Assembly (NCBI GenBank): GCA_902801325.1 | Contig: CADCHQ010000003.1 | Coordinates: 151,934-215,933, forward strand | Direction of reading: 5' to 3' | DNA length: 64,000 nucleotides | Origin: an uncultured Bacteroidales bacterium | GTDB taxonomy: Bacteria; Bacteroidota; Bacteroidia; Bacteroidales; Bacteroidaceae | Shown: positions 52,866 through 60,626 of the stretch, piece after piece | Position numbering within the stretch: the stretch's first letter is position 1 | Layout of the letters: each line of letters opens with the position of its first letter | Translations under genes and position numbers: made by a program | Notes under the pieces: generated by a model | What the model saw: only the letters and a program-made list of their open reading frames with translations | Databases searched by the model: none | Told to the model about the DNA's origin: nothing

Positions 52866-53717
52866 ATGAAAAGGTCTGGTCTAGTTCTCGAAGGTGGCGC
52901 CATGCGCGGGCTGTTCTCGGCTGGCGTGATGGACGAACTGATGGAAGAAGGCATCGAGTTCGACGGACTCATTGGCGTGTCGGCAGGTGCTGCCTTCGGA
53001 TGCAACTACAAGTCGGGACAGAAGGGACGAGTGCTGCGCTACAACAAGCGGTTTGCCCACGACTGGCGCTTTTGTAGCATCAGGTCGCTTCTGAAGACGG
53101 GAGACCTGTACGGAGGCGATTTCTGCTACCATTATTTTCCTGAAAACCTCGATCTTTTCGATCAGCAGGCATTCAACCAGAGCAAGATGGAATTTACGGT
53201 TGTGTGTACTGACGTGGAGACGGGTGAACCCGTGTACAAGACGCTGATGGAGTATGACTACGAGATGTGTGAATACATCCGTGCATCGGCCTCTATGCCC
53301 ATCGTTTCGCGCATCGTCTGCATCGACGGACGCAAGCTGCTGGACGGAGGCATCAGCGACTCCATCCCCCTGCGTCAGTTCCAGAAGATGGGTTACGAAA
53401 GGAATGTGGTAGTGACGACTCAACCTGCCGACTACCGCAAACGGCACAACCGACTGATGCCGCTGTTCAGAATCGCCCTACGCAAATATCCCAAACTCAT
53501 CCATACACTCGACACCCGACACCTGATGTACAACGGACAGTTGGACTATCTGAAGGCCGAAGAAGAGAAAGGCACCACCTTCGTCATTCGTCCACCAGAA
53601 CGCCTGAATATCGGCTACACCTGTCACGACACAGCAACGATGGACCGCATCTACCAGACAGGGCGCAACGAGGCGAAGAAGCATCTGAGTGAGATTCGAG
53701 CGTTTCTGGGGAGGTAA
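52866..53717 (+). CDS. Patatin-like phospholipase
   Basis: A 283-residue lipid acyl hydrolase. The oxyanion loop is GGAMRG (10-15), the nucleophile Ser39 is in GVSAG, and the catalytic Asp160 is in LLDGGISD, so the Ser-Asp dyad is complete. It resembles the YjjU/RssA group of cytoplasmic patatins. The start at 52866 is chosen because it begins the conserved strand (RSGLVLEGG). An in-frame upstream extension of 28 codons is repeat-derived (TSLPKREGPRES, also found in the phosphatase insertion) and is probably not translated. Confidence 0.9.
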   Translation: MKRSGLVLEGGAMRGLFSAGVMDELMEEGIEFDGLIGVSAGAAFGCNYKSGQKGRVLRYNKRFAHDWRFCSIRSLLKTGDLYGGDFCYHYFPENLDLFDQQAFNQSKMEFTVVCTDVETGEPVYKTLMEYDYEMCEYIRASASMPIVSRIVCIDGRKLLDGGISDSIPLRQFQKMGYERNVVVTTQPADYRKRHNRLMPLFRIALRKYPKLIHTLDTRHLMYNGQLDYLKAEEEKGTTFVIRPPERLNIGYTCHDTATMDRIYQTGRNEAKKHLSEIRAFLGR

Positions 53718-53931
53718 GAAAGTAATCACTCGCACTTGTTGTTTGGCTTTGCCTTTGATGGATTTGCACTAGCTTTGACTTCGTCTCTCGGTCGAACAAA
53801 GATTGCATTACGGCAATAAATATAAAGCAATGCAACCTTCCTATTCGACATTTCCGTCTTATACACTAAATAAATCAAAGAGGATGCGAGTATGTCCTTT
53901 TGATTATTTGAGTACATTATGCCACTTTAAA

Positions 53932-53963
53932 TTTGGTATTTCTCTCATTTTGCACTAAATTTG
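53932..53963 (+). promoter_or_regulatory. Promoter of the NfnA-GltA operon
   Basis: TTTG (53932-53935), 20 bp, TAAATTTG (53956-53963), giving a leader of ~30 nt. The 283-bp spacer upstream of it is otherwise AT-rich without a gene. Confidence 0.8.
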
Positions 53964-54000
53964 TACCCGCGTTATTATATAATTTTAGGTAATAAGGTAA

Positions 54001-56367
54001 ATGAACAAGATTGTTAAGAAAGAACAGTTCAGCGAGAAGGTGTTCAAGTTGGTAGTTGAAGCACCACTCATCGCTAAGGCTCGCAAGGCGGGTCACTTCG
54101 TCATCGTACGTGTAGGTCAAAACGGGGAACGCATACCCCTGACCATTGCCGGTAGCGACCCTGTGAAGGGTACTATCACGCTGGTTATCCAGACCGTGGG
54201 CGCATCGACGTCGAAACTCTGTGCCCTGAACGAAGGCGACTGCATCACCGACGTTGTTGGTCCCCTCGGACGTGCCACTCACATCGAGAACTTCGGCACA
54301 GTAGTATGTGCCGGCGGTGGCGTGGGCGTTGCTCCCATGTTGCCTATCATACAGGCATTGAAAGCCGCAGGAAACCGCGTCATCAGCGTACTTGCAGGAC
54401 GCTCGAAGGACCTGATCATCCTGGAGGACGAAGTCCGCAAGTCGAGTGACGAAGTCATCATCATGACAGACGACGGAAGCTATGGCCAGAAGGGCGTGGT
54501 GACGGTTGGCATCGAACAAGTTATCCAACGTGAGAAGGTGGACAAGGTGTTTGCCATCGGTCCTGCCATCATGATGAAGTTCTGCTGTCTCTTGACAAAG
54601 AAATATGAAATCCCCACCGACGTTAGCCTGAACACCATCATGGTTGATGGTACGGGTATGTGCGGTGCTTGTCGTATCAGCGTTGGCGGTAAGACGAAGT
54701 TCGTCTGCGTTGATGGTCCCGAGTTCGATGGACATCAAGTCGATTTCGACGAGATGCTTCGCCGTGCCGGCGCGTTTAAAGCAGAGGAGCTTGAAGCATT
54801 TGAGAAATGGCAGGCCCATTCTAACTTGCCCTTAACGGGAAAGGACGAAACAAGTCCTCAAGAGGAAAATGATAATACGCCTCGCCCTTTAAGGGAGAGG
54901 ACGGGTGAGGGTCTTCTTACCGACCGTTCTGCCCAATGGCGTGAAGAACTCCGCAAGTCGATGAAGGCTAAGGAGAGAATGCAGATAGAGCGTTGCCAGA
55001 TGCCCGAACTCGATCCCGTTTATCGTGCTACGACACGTACGGAGGAGGTGAACCAAGGTCTGTCGGTGGAACAAGCTATGACGGAAGCCAAGCGCTGTCT
55101 CGACTGTGCCAATCCCACCTGCATGCAGGGTTGTCCTGTGAACATCAGCATCCCCTCGTTCATCAAGAACATCGAACGCGGCAACTTCCTCGATGCTGCT
55201 CGCGTGCTGAAACAGACCAGCTCTCTGCCTGCCGTATGCGGTCGTGTTTGTCCGCAGGAGAAACAATGTGAGGCACAGTGCATACACCTGAAGATGAACT
55301 CGAAGCCTGTGGCTATCGGAAACCTGGAACGCTTTGCTGCCGACTATGAACGCGAGAGCGGAAACATCAGCCTGCCCGAGGTGGCAGAGAAGAACGGCAA
55401 GAAGATTGCTGTCGTAGGCTCAGGTCCCAGCGGTTTGAGTTTTGCAGGCGATATGGCAAAGATGGGTTACGACGTAACCGTCTTCGAGGCGCTGCACGAG
55501 ATTGGCGGAGTGCTGAAATACGGTATCCCCGAGTTCCGTTTGCCCAACAAGATCGTGGACGTGGAAATCAACAACCTCGAGAAGATTGGCGTTCGCTTCG
55601 TGAAGGACTGCATCATCGGTAAGACCATCACCGTAAGCGAATTGGAACAGGAAGGTTACGAAGGCATCTTCGTGGGTTCTGGCGCAGGTCTGCCCAACTT
55701 CATGGGTATTCCCGGCGAGAACTCCAACGGTGTGCTCTCAAGCAACGAATACCTGACTCGCGTCAACCTCATGGATGCTTCGAATCCCGACTACGATACC
55801 CCCATCAAGAAGGCCAAGAGCGTGATGGTAGTAGGTGGTGGTAACACCGCTATGGACTCGTGCCGTACGGCTAAGCGACTGGGTGCAGAACACGTGTTCA
55901 TCGCCTATCGTCGTTCGGAGGCAGAAATGCCCGCCCGTCTGGAGGAAGTGAAGCACGCCAAGGAGGAAGGTATAGAATTCCTGACCCTGCACAACCCCAT
56001 CGAATATCACGCCGACGAGAAGGGTAATGTGACGGAGGTAGTGCTGCAGAAGATGGAACTGGGAGAACCCGATGCCAGTGGTCGTCGCAGTCCTGTACCC
56101 ATTCCTGGAGCAACAGAAACGCGTCAGATAGACCAAGCCATCGTGGCTGTAGGTGTATCGCCCAACCCCATCGTTCCCACGTCGATCAAGGGTTTGGAAC
56201 TGGGTCGCAAGAACACCATCGTCGTGAACGAAGGTATGCAGACCAACATTCCCACCATCTTCGCAGGTGGCGACATTGTGCGTGGTGGTGCTACCGTGAT
56301 TCTGGCCATGGGCGACGGACGACGTGCCGCAGCAGCAATGGACGAATACCTAAAGCAGAAAGCATGA
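54001..56367 (+). CDS. NfnA-GltA fusion (NAD(P)H:ferredoxin oxidoreductase / glutamate-synthase-like)
   Basis: A 788-residue flavoenzyme fusing two subunits that are often separate. Residues 1-~270 are the NfnA/SudB/PyrK-like FAD and NAD domain, with RIPLTIAGS, GGGVGVAPMLPII and a [2Fe-2S] site using Asp216, Cys221, Cys224 and Cys236. Residues ~315-788 are NfnB/GltA, with 4Fe-4S ligands in RCLDCANPTCMQGCP and VCGRVCPQEKQCEAQC, then two Rossmann folds (VVGSGPSGLSFAGDMA, MVVGGGNTAMDSCRTAKRLG). The complex exchanges electrons between NADH, NADPH and ferredoxin by bifurcation. The linker ~275-310 is encoded by GC-rich palindromic repeats. Its stop overlaps the next ATG (ATGA). Confidence 0.93.
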   Translation: MNKIVKKEQFSEKVFKLVVEAPLIAKARKAGHFVIVRVGQNGERIPLTIAGSDPVKGTITLVIQTVGASTSKLCALNEGDCITDVVGPLGRATHIENFGTVVCAGGGVGVAPMLPIIQALKAAGNRVISVLAGRSKDLIILEDEVRKSSDEVIIMTDDGSYGQKGVVTVGIEQVIQREKVDKVFAIGPAIMMKFCCLLTKKYEIPTDVSLNTIMVDGTGMCGACRISVGGKTKFVCVDGPEFDGHQVDFDEMLRRAGAFKAEELEAFEKWQAHSNLPLTGKDETSPQEENDNTPRPLRERTGEGLLTDRSAQWREELRKSMKAKERMQIERCQMPELDPVYRATTRTEEVNQGLSVEQAMTEAKRCLDCANPTCMQGCPVNISIPSFIKNIERGNFLDAARVLKQTSSLPAVCGRVCPQEKQCEAQCIHLKMNSKPVAIGNLERFAADYERESGNISLPEVAEKNGKKIAVVGSGPSGLSFAGDMAKMGYDVTVFEALHEIGGVLKYGIPEFRLPNKIVDVEINNLEKIGVRFVKDCIIGKTITVSELEQEGYEGIFVGSGAGLPNFMGIPGENSNGVLSSNEYLTRVNLMDASNPDYDTPIKKAKSVMVVGGGNTAMDSCRTAKRLGAEHVFIAYRRSEAEMPARLEEVKHAKEEGIEFLTLHNPIEYHADEKGNVTEVVLQKMELGEPDASGRRSPVPIPGATETRQIDQAIVAVGVSPNPIVPTSIKGLELGRKNTIVVNEGMQTNIPTIFAGGDIVRGGATVILAMGDGRRAAAAMDEYLKQKA
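54825..54914 (+). repeat. GC-rich palindromic repeats in the NfnA-GltA linker
   Basis: CTTGCCCTTAACGGGAAAGG and CCTCGCCCTTTAAGGGAGAGG...GGGTGAGGGTCTT. The second is an inverted copy of a module at the helicase start (36524-36637). Both are translated in frame as an Asn/Glu/Arg-rich linker. Confidence 0.8.
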
Positions 56368-57620
56368 GAAAAATCGTTTTCATACTGACTATCTTGTTTG
56401 TTTGTAGTGCTCAGGCGCAAAAGCGAAAGCCAGCTCAACAGCAACCCCAATTGCCCAAAATCACGATTGAGGAAGCACTGGCTAACTACGACTTTGCTGC
56501 AGCCGAGGCACTACTGAACAACGAGATTGCCACGTTGAAGAAAAAGAAACAATCGACAGAGGAAGCTGAACAACGACTGCAGGACATCCACCGGCAGCAG
56601 ATGAAACTGAATGCCGTAGAGCGTGTGGTCTTCATCGACAGCATAAAGGTGAAACGCGACCAGGTGCTCAAGCACATCACGCTGAATCCCGAATGTGGAA
56701 GCCTGCACCGGTTTGCCGATTTCTTCCATACACAGGACACGCTCGACTGCACCGTCTTCAAATCGCAGATGGGTGACCAAATCATCTATTCACAGGCCAA
56801 TGCACAACTGGGCATCGACCTCTACATGCGAGATGTCTATGGAGACGGAACAATGTCACAGCCCATTTTCCTCACGGGAATATCGAATAGCGAGACAAAC
56901 CAGAACTACCCCTTCATGCTGACGGACGGTGCAACCATCTACTTCGCTTCGCAAGGGAGTGAGAGTCTGGGAGGATACGACATTTTCATGTCGCGATACG
57001 ATGCTGATGAGCACCGTTTCCTGACGGCAGAGAACATAGGTATGCCATTCAACTCGCCTGCCAACGACTATCTGTTCGTCATCGACGAATCGAACAACAT
57101 CGGATGGTTCGTGACGGACAGAAACTGTCACGAGGACACGGTGTGCATCTATGCCTTCATCCCCAACGAGACACGACGCATCTACATCCCGGAAGAGACG
57201 GAAAACGAACGCCTGCGCAATCTGGCCCGAATCACCAGCATACAGGACACATGGACAGATGAACAAGCAGTGAGAGCTGCTCAGTTCAGAATGCGTAATG
57301 CCAGACAAGGGATGAGTGGAGAGACGGCAAGTTCGGACTTCACGTTCGTAGTGAACGACAACAAGGTGTACAGGAGTGCAAACGAATTCCAATCGCCTCA
57401 GGCAAAGCAGCTTACCAAGAACTGGCAACAGGCGCGAGAGGAACTTCGCAAAGTGAAGGCTACACTCGAAAGACTGCGTAAAAGCTATCACGACGGTACA
57501 CCCGCCCAACGCCAACAACTGGCTAGCGAAATACTGACACTGGAGAAGAACGAGGAAAGCCTGACCACACAAATTGCCAAAACAGAAAACGAGATAAGAA
57601 AAGCAGAATTAGGATTATAA
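56364..57620 (+). CDS. TolB/PD40-like secreted protein
   Basis: A 418-residue protein with a signal peptide (MRKIVFILTILFVCSAQA). Residues ~35-85 are a helical hairpin. Residues ~115-275 hold WD40/PD40-like blades (DGATIYFASQGSESLGGYDIFMSRYD, NDYLFVIDESNNIGWFVTDRN), the style of TolB and of Bacteroidetes OmpA-associated PD40 proteins. The C-terminal ~100 residues are a coiled coil (TKNWQQAREELRKVKATLERLRK). It lies in an operon with NfnA-GltA by a 4-bp overlap; the reason for the pairing is not obvious. Confidence 0.8.
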   Translation: MRKIVFILTILFVCSAQAQKRKPAQQQPQLPKITIEEALANYDFAAAEALLNNEIATLKKKKQSTEEAEQRLQDIHRQQMKLNAVERVVFIDSIKVKRDQVLKHITLNPECGSLHRFADFFHTQDTLDCTVFKSQMGDQIIYSQANAQLGIDLYMRDVYGDGTMSQPIFLTGISNSETNQNYPFMLTDGATIYFASQGSESLGGYDIFMSRYDADEHRFLTAENIGMPFNSPANDYLFVIDESNNIGWFVTDRNCHEDTVCIYAFIPNETRRIYIPEETENERLRNLARITSIQDTWTDEQAVRAAQFRMRNARQGMSGETASSDFTFVVNDNKVYRSANEFQSPQAKQLTKNWQQAREELRKVKATLERLRKSYHDGTPAQRQQLASEILTLEKNEESLTTQIAKTENEIRKAELGL

Positions 57621-57645
57621 ACACATAAAGAAAGGAGAACATACC

Positions 57646-58515
57646 ATGAAACGATTTCCTGAATCCGAACTGATTATCAATGCCGATGGTTCGTGCTTCC
57701 ATCTGCATCTGCGTCCAGAACAACTGGCTGACAAGGTGATACTTGTGGGTGATCCAGCTCGCGTGGACACTGTTGCTGCTCACTTCGATACGGTAGAGTG
57801 CGAGGTCAGCAGTCGTGAGTTCCACACCATCACTGGTACTTACAAAGGCAAGCGCATTACGGCTCAGAGTCACGGCATCGGGTGTGACAACATCGACATC
57901 GTGGTAAACGAACTCGACACTCTGGCCAACATCGACTATGAGACACGTATGGAGAAACCTGAACACCGTACACTCACGATGGTGCGCATTGGCACATGCG
58001 GAGGACTGCAACCCTTCACGCCAACGGGTTCGTTCATCGCTTCTGTCAAGAGCATAGGCTTCGACGGTCTGCTGAACTTCTATGCCGGACGCAACGAGGT
58101 TTGCGACGTGAAGATGGAAGAGGCTTTCAAGCAGCACATGGACTGGAATCCCATCAAGGGAGCGCCTTATGTTTCCGTTGCCGATGCCGAACTCATCGAC
58201 AAGGTGGCTGGCGAAGAAATGGTGAAGGGATACACCATCTCATGTGGTGGTTTCTATGGTCCTCAAGGTCGCATTCTGCGTGCTCCTATCGCCGATCCTC
58301 AGCAGAACGAGAAAGTGGAGTCATTCGAATATGACGGCCTGAAGATCTGCAACTTCGAGATGGAGAGTTCAGCTTTGGCAGGACTTGCTTCCTTACTCGG
58401 CCACCGTGCAATGACTTGCTGTATGGTAATTGCCAATCGCTACGCACAAAAGATGAATACGGAGTACAAGAATTCGATTGACACACTTATTCAGTTGGTT
58501 CTCGACAGAATCTGA
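57646..58515 (+). CDS. Nucleoside phosphorylase (uridine phosphorylase-like)
   Basis: A 289-residue PNP/UDP-family enzyme that cleaves nucleosides with phosphate. VILVGDPARVDTVAAHFD binds phosphate, and MVRIGTCGGLQPFTPTGSFI and ICNFEMESSALAGLASLLGH (the ribose/base site) are family signatures. It resembles uridine phosphorylase most, and its short length fits. An AAGGAG sequence 10 bp before the ATG is one of the rare Shine-Dalgarno-like sites here. It follows the TolB-like gene by 25 bp. Confidence 0.92.
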   Translation: MKRFPESELIINADGSCFHLHLRPEQLADKVILVGDPARVDTVAAHFDTVECEVSSREFHTITGTYKGKRITAQSHGIGCDNIDIVVNELDTLANIDYETRMEKPEHRTLTMVRIGTCGGLQPFTPTGSFIASVKSIGFDGLLNFYAGRNEVCDVKMEEAFKQHMDWNPIKGAPYVSVADAELIDKVAGEEMVKGYTISCGGFYGPQGRILRAPIADPQQNEKVESFEYDGLKICNFEMESSALAGLASLLGHRAMTCCMVIANRYAQKMNTEYKNSIDTLIQLVLDRI

Positions 58516-58518
58516 TTT

Positions 58519-58887
58519 ATGAACGCACTTTATACTTTCCTATTACTCGTACTGAGCAATGTCTTCATGACATTTGCTTGGTACGGGCATTTGAAATTAC
58601 AACAATCTGGAGTATCGTCAAACTGGCCGTTAATCGGCGTAATCGTCTTCTCGTGGCTCATCGCCTTCTTTGAGTATTGCTGTCAAGTTCCGGCCAATCG
58701 CATCGGTTTTTCTGGCAACGGAGGTCCGTTCTCCCTCGTTCAACTCAAAGTCTTGCAGGAGTGCATCTCCTTGCTGGTGTTTGCCATCATTGCCCACATG
58801 ATGTTTAAGGGCGAAGGACTGCATTGGAACCACTTTGCCGCCTTCCTCTGCATCATAGCAGCAGTGTACTTCGTGTTTATGAAATAG
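58519..58887 (+). CDS. DUF486 small membrane protein
   Basis: A 122-residue protein with four predicted membrane helices (~3-22, 37-55, ~72-93 and 101-120). FAWYGHLK and the charged motif FFEYCCQVPANRIG match DUF486, a small DMT-like family with no defined substrate. It begins 3 bp after the phosphorylase stop, so the two are co-translated. Confidence 0.9.
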   Translation: MNALYTFLLLVLSNVFMTFAWYGHLKLQQSGVSSNWPLIGVIVFSWLIAFFEYCCQVPANRIGFSGNGGPFSLVQLKVLQECISLLVFAIIAHMMFKGEGLHWNHFAAFLCIIAAVYFVFMK

Positions 58888-58963
58888 TTTCAACTGTTCA
58901 TTAAAATAAGAATAGATAAATAATTCATTCTTAGGTATTTATTTTTTTATTTCTCAATCTTAA

Positions 58964-60310
58964 ATGTCCTCAATTTGCGCAATTGCCACCGCTTCTGGTG
59001 GAGCTTTAGCTGTCATTCGTGTGAGTGGAGAAGATGCTATCTCAATCGTCGATTCTGTATGCAGTAAATCCATTGAGAATCTCCCTGCAAATACAGTTAC
59101 TTATACGCATATTAAGGACGAGAATAATAGTGTTGTCGATGAAGTGTTGGTGAGTATATTCCGAGCACCACACAGTTACACGGGTGAGAACTCCGTAGAG
59201 ATATCGTGTCACGGATCAACCTACATCATCAATAAAGTTTTAGCTTTACTCGTCGAACACGGGTGTCGGATGGCACTTCCAGGCGAATACACCCAGCGAG
59301 CTTTCCTCAACGGCAAGATGGACCTTAGTCAGGCAGAAGCCGTTGCCGACCTTATTGCTTCTACTAATCAGGCATCTCACCATGTGGCTATGAGTCAAAT
59401 GCGAGGCAACATCTCGACAACACTCTCTAAACTGCGCGAACAACTCCTCCACCTCACTACCCTACTCGAACTTGAACTCGACTTTGCCGATCACGAGGAA
59501 CTGGAGTTTGCCGACAGGACGGAACTCCTGGAACTGACAAAGAAGATAGAAGCACACATCGAGAAACTAACGCTGACGTTCCAAACCGGCCAAGCGCTGA
59601 AACTGGGTATTCCCGTTGCTATTGTGGGAAAGACGAATGTTGGTAAGTCTACCCTGCTCAACCGTCTGCTCAAGGATGATCGGGCTATCGTCAGCGACAT
59701 TCATGGTACTACCCGAGACACCATAGAAGACACCATCACCATTCGTGGTGTACAATTCCGCTTCATCGATACTGCAGGTCTGCGACAGACAACGGACGAG
59801 GTGGAACAGATAGGCATTCAGCGCACCTATGCCGCTATTGAGAAGGCTCGCATCGTTCTCTGGCTCTTCGACCAAGAACCCACTGAAGATGAATTCTTCG
59901 ACATGCAATCCCGTTGCGAAGGCAAGAAGCTTCTCGTCATCCAAAACAAAGTGGATTTAATAGATGCAAACTATAATCTATCATCTATTAACTCTAAACT
60001 CATCAAGCTTTCCGCCAAGCACGGCACAAACATCGAGCAATTGGAACAAGCCATTTACGAGGCCGCCAACATCCCCGCTCTTAACGATAGTGACACCATC
60101 GTCACCAATGCCCGTCATTACGAAGCACTTTGCAACGCCCTCACCAGTCTCCAGCGAGTTGAACAAGGCCTCTCTTCCAATCTCCCCTGCGACCTCATTG
60201 CCGAAGACCTCCGCCTCGTCCTCTCCTCCCTCGGCGAAATCACCGGTGGCACCATCACCTCGCAAGAAACCCTCAATAACATCTTCAAGAACTTCTGCGT
60301 GGGCAAGTGA
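58964..60310 (+). CDS. mnmE: tRNA modification GTPase MnmE
   Basis: A 448-residue enzyme working with MnmG to make the cmnm5 group on wobble U34. The N-terminal formyl-THF-binding domain (~1-117; ICAIATASGGALAVIRVSG) is followed by a helical domain. The G domain carries GKTNVGKST, DIHGTTRDT, DTAG and NKVD, and the invariant C-terminal CVGK ends the protein. The length is standard. The mobile-looking genes start just after its terminator; the 3' end of this gene is a known integration site in other bacteria. Confidence 0.97.
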   Translation: MSSICAIATASGGALAVIRVSGEDAISIVDSVCSKSIENLPANTVTYTHIKDENNSVVDEVLVSIFRAPHSYTGENSVEISCHGSTYIINKVLALLVEHGCRMALPGEYTQRAFLNGKMDLSQAEAVADLIASTNQASHHVAMSQMRGNISTTLSKLREQLLHLTTLLELELDFADHEELEFADRTELLELTKKIEAHIEKLTLTFQTGQALKLGIPVAIVGKTNVGKSTLLNRLLKDDRAIVSDIHGTTRDTIEDTITIRGVQFRFIDTAGLRQTTDEVEQIGIQRTYAAIEKARIVLWLFDQEPTEDEFFDMQSRCEGKKLLVIQNKVDLIDANYNLSSINSKLIKLSAKHGTNIEQLEQAIYEAANIPALNDSDTIVTNARHYEALCNALTSLQRVEQGLSSNLPCDLIAEDLRLVLSSLGEITGGTITSQETLNNIFKNFCVGK

Positions 60311-60353
60311 CCCCTTATAAACAACTCTGAACAACTTGGAGCAATTTGAACTA

Positions 60354-60378
60354 AGTCCCTCTAAATGAGGGACTTTTT
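60354..60378 (+). terminator. Terminator after mnmE
   Basis: Perfect 8-bp stem, AGTCCCTC / GAGGGACT, loop TAAAT, then TTTTGT. Confidence 0.88.
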
Positions 60379-60403
60379 GTATTTTAACACTTCAAGTTGC
60401 ATA

Positions 60404-60435
60404 TTTGTTAGTTACAGTTTTTCCAGTTATTTTTG
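60404..60435 (+). promoter_or_regulatory. Promoter of the multi-wHTH gene
   Basis: TTTG (60404-60407), 20 bp, TATTTTTG (60428-60435). The transcription start would be near 60441, leaving a ~185-nt leader that contains the TGAGAC iterons. Confidence 0.75.
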
Positions 60436-60505
60436 CACCATATTTCTACCGCGAGTGTAAAATAGAAAGTCGATTTCACACCAAGATGACATCATAGGTA
60501 CAAGC

Positions 60506-60587
60506 GTGAGACGATGTGAGAAAATGCCAAAATGCAATCGAAGGTACAACGTGAGACACCATGAGACGTGGTGAGACACTATGAGAC
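60506..60587 (+). repeat. TGAGAC iterons with exact 10-bp period
   Basis: TGAGAC/TGAGAA at 60507 and 60517, and TGAGAC at 60552, 60562, 60572 and 60582. Both arrays are introduced by GGTACAA(G)CG. The 10-bp period puts all sites of an array on one face of the helix. They lie between the promoter and the start codon of the wHTH gene. Confidence 0.88.
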
Positions 60588-60626
60588 ACTTTAGCAGGAG
60601 AAAATTCACTAACGAGTGCAACAATT

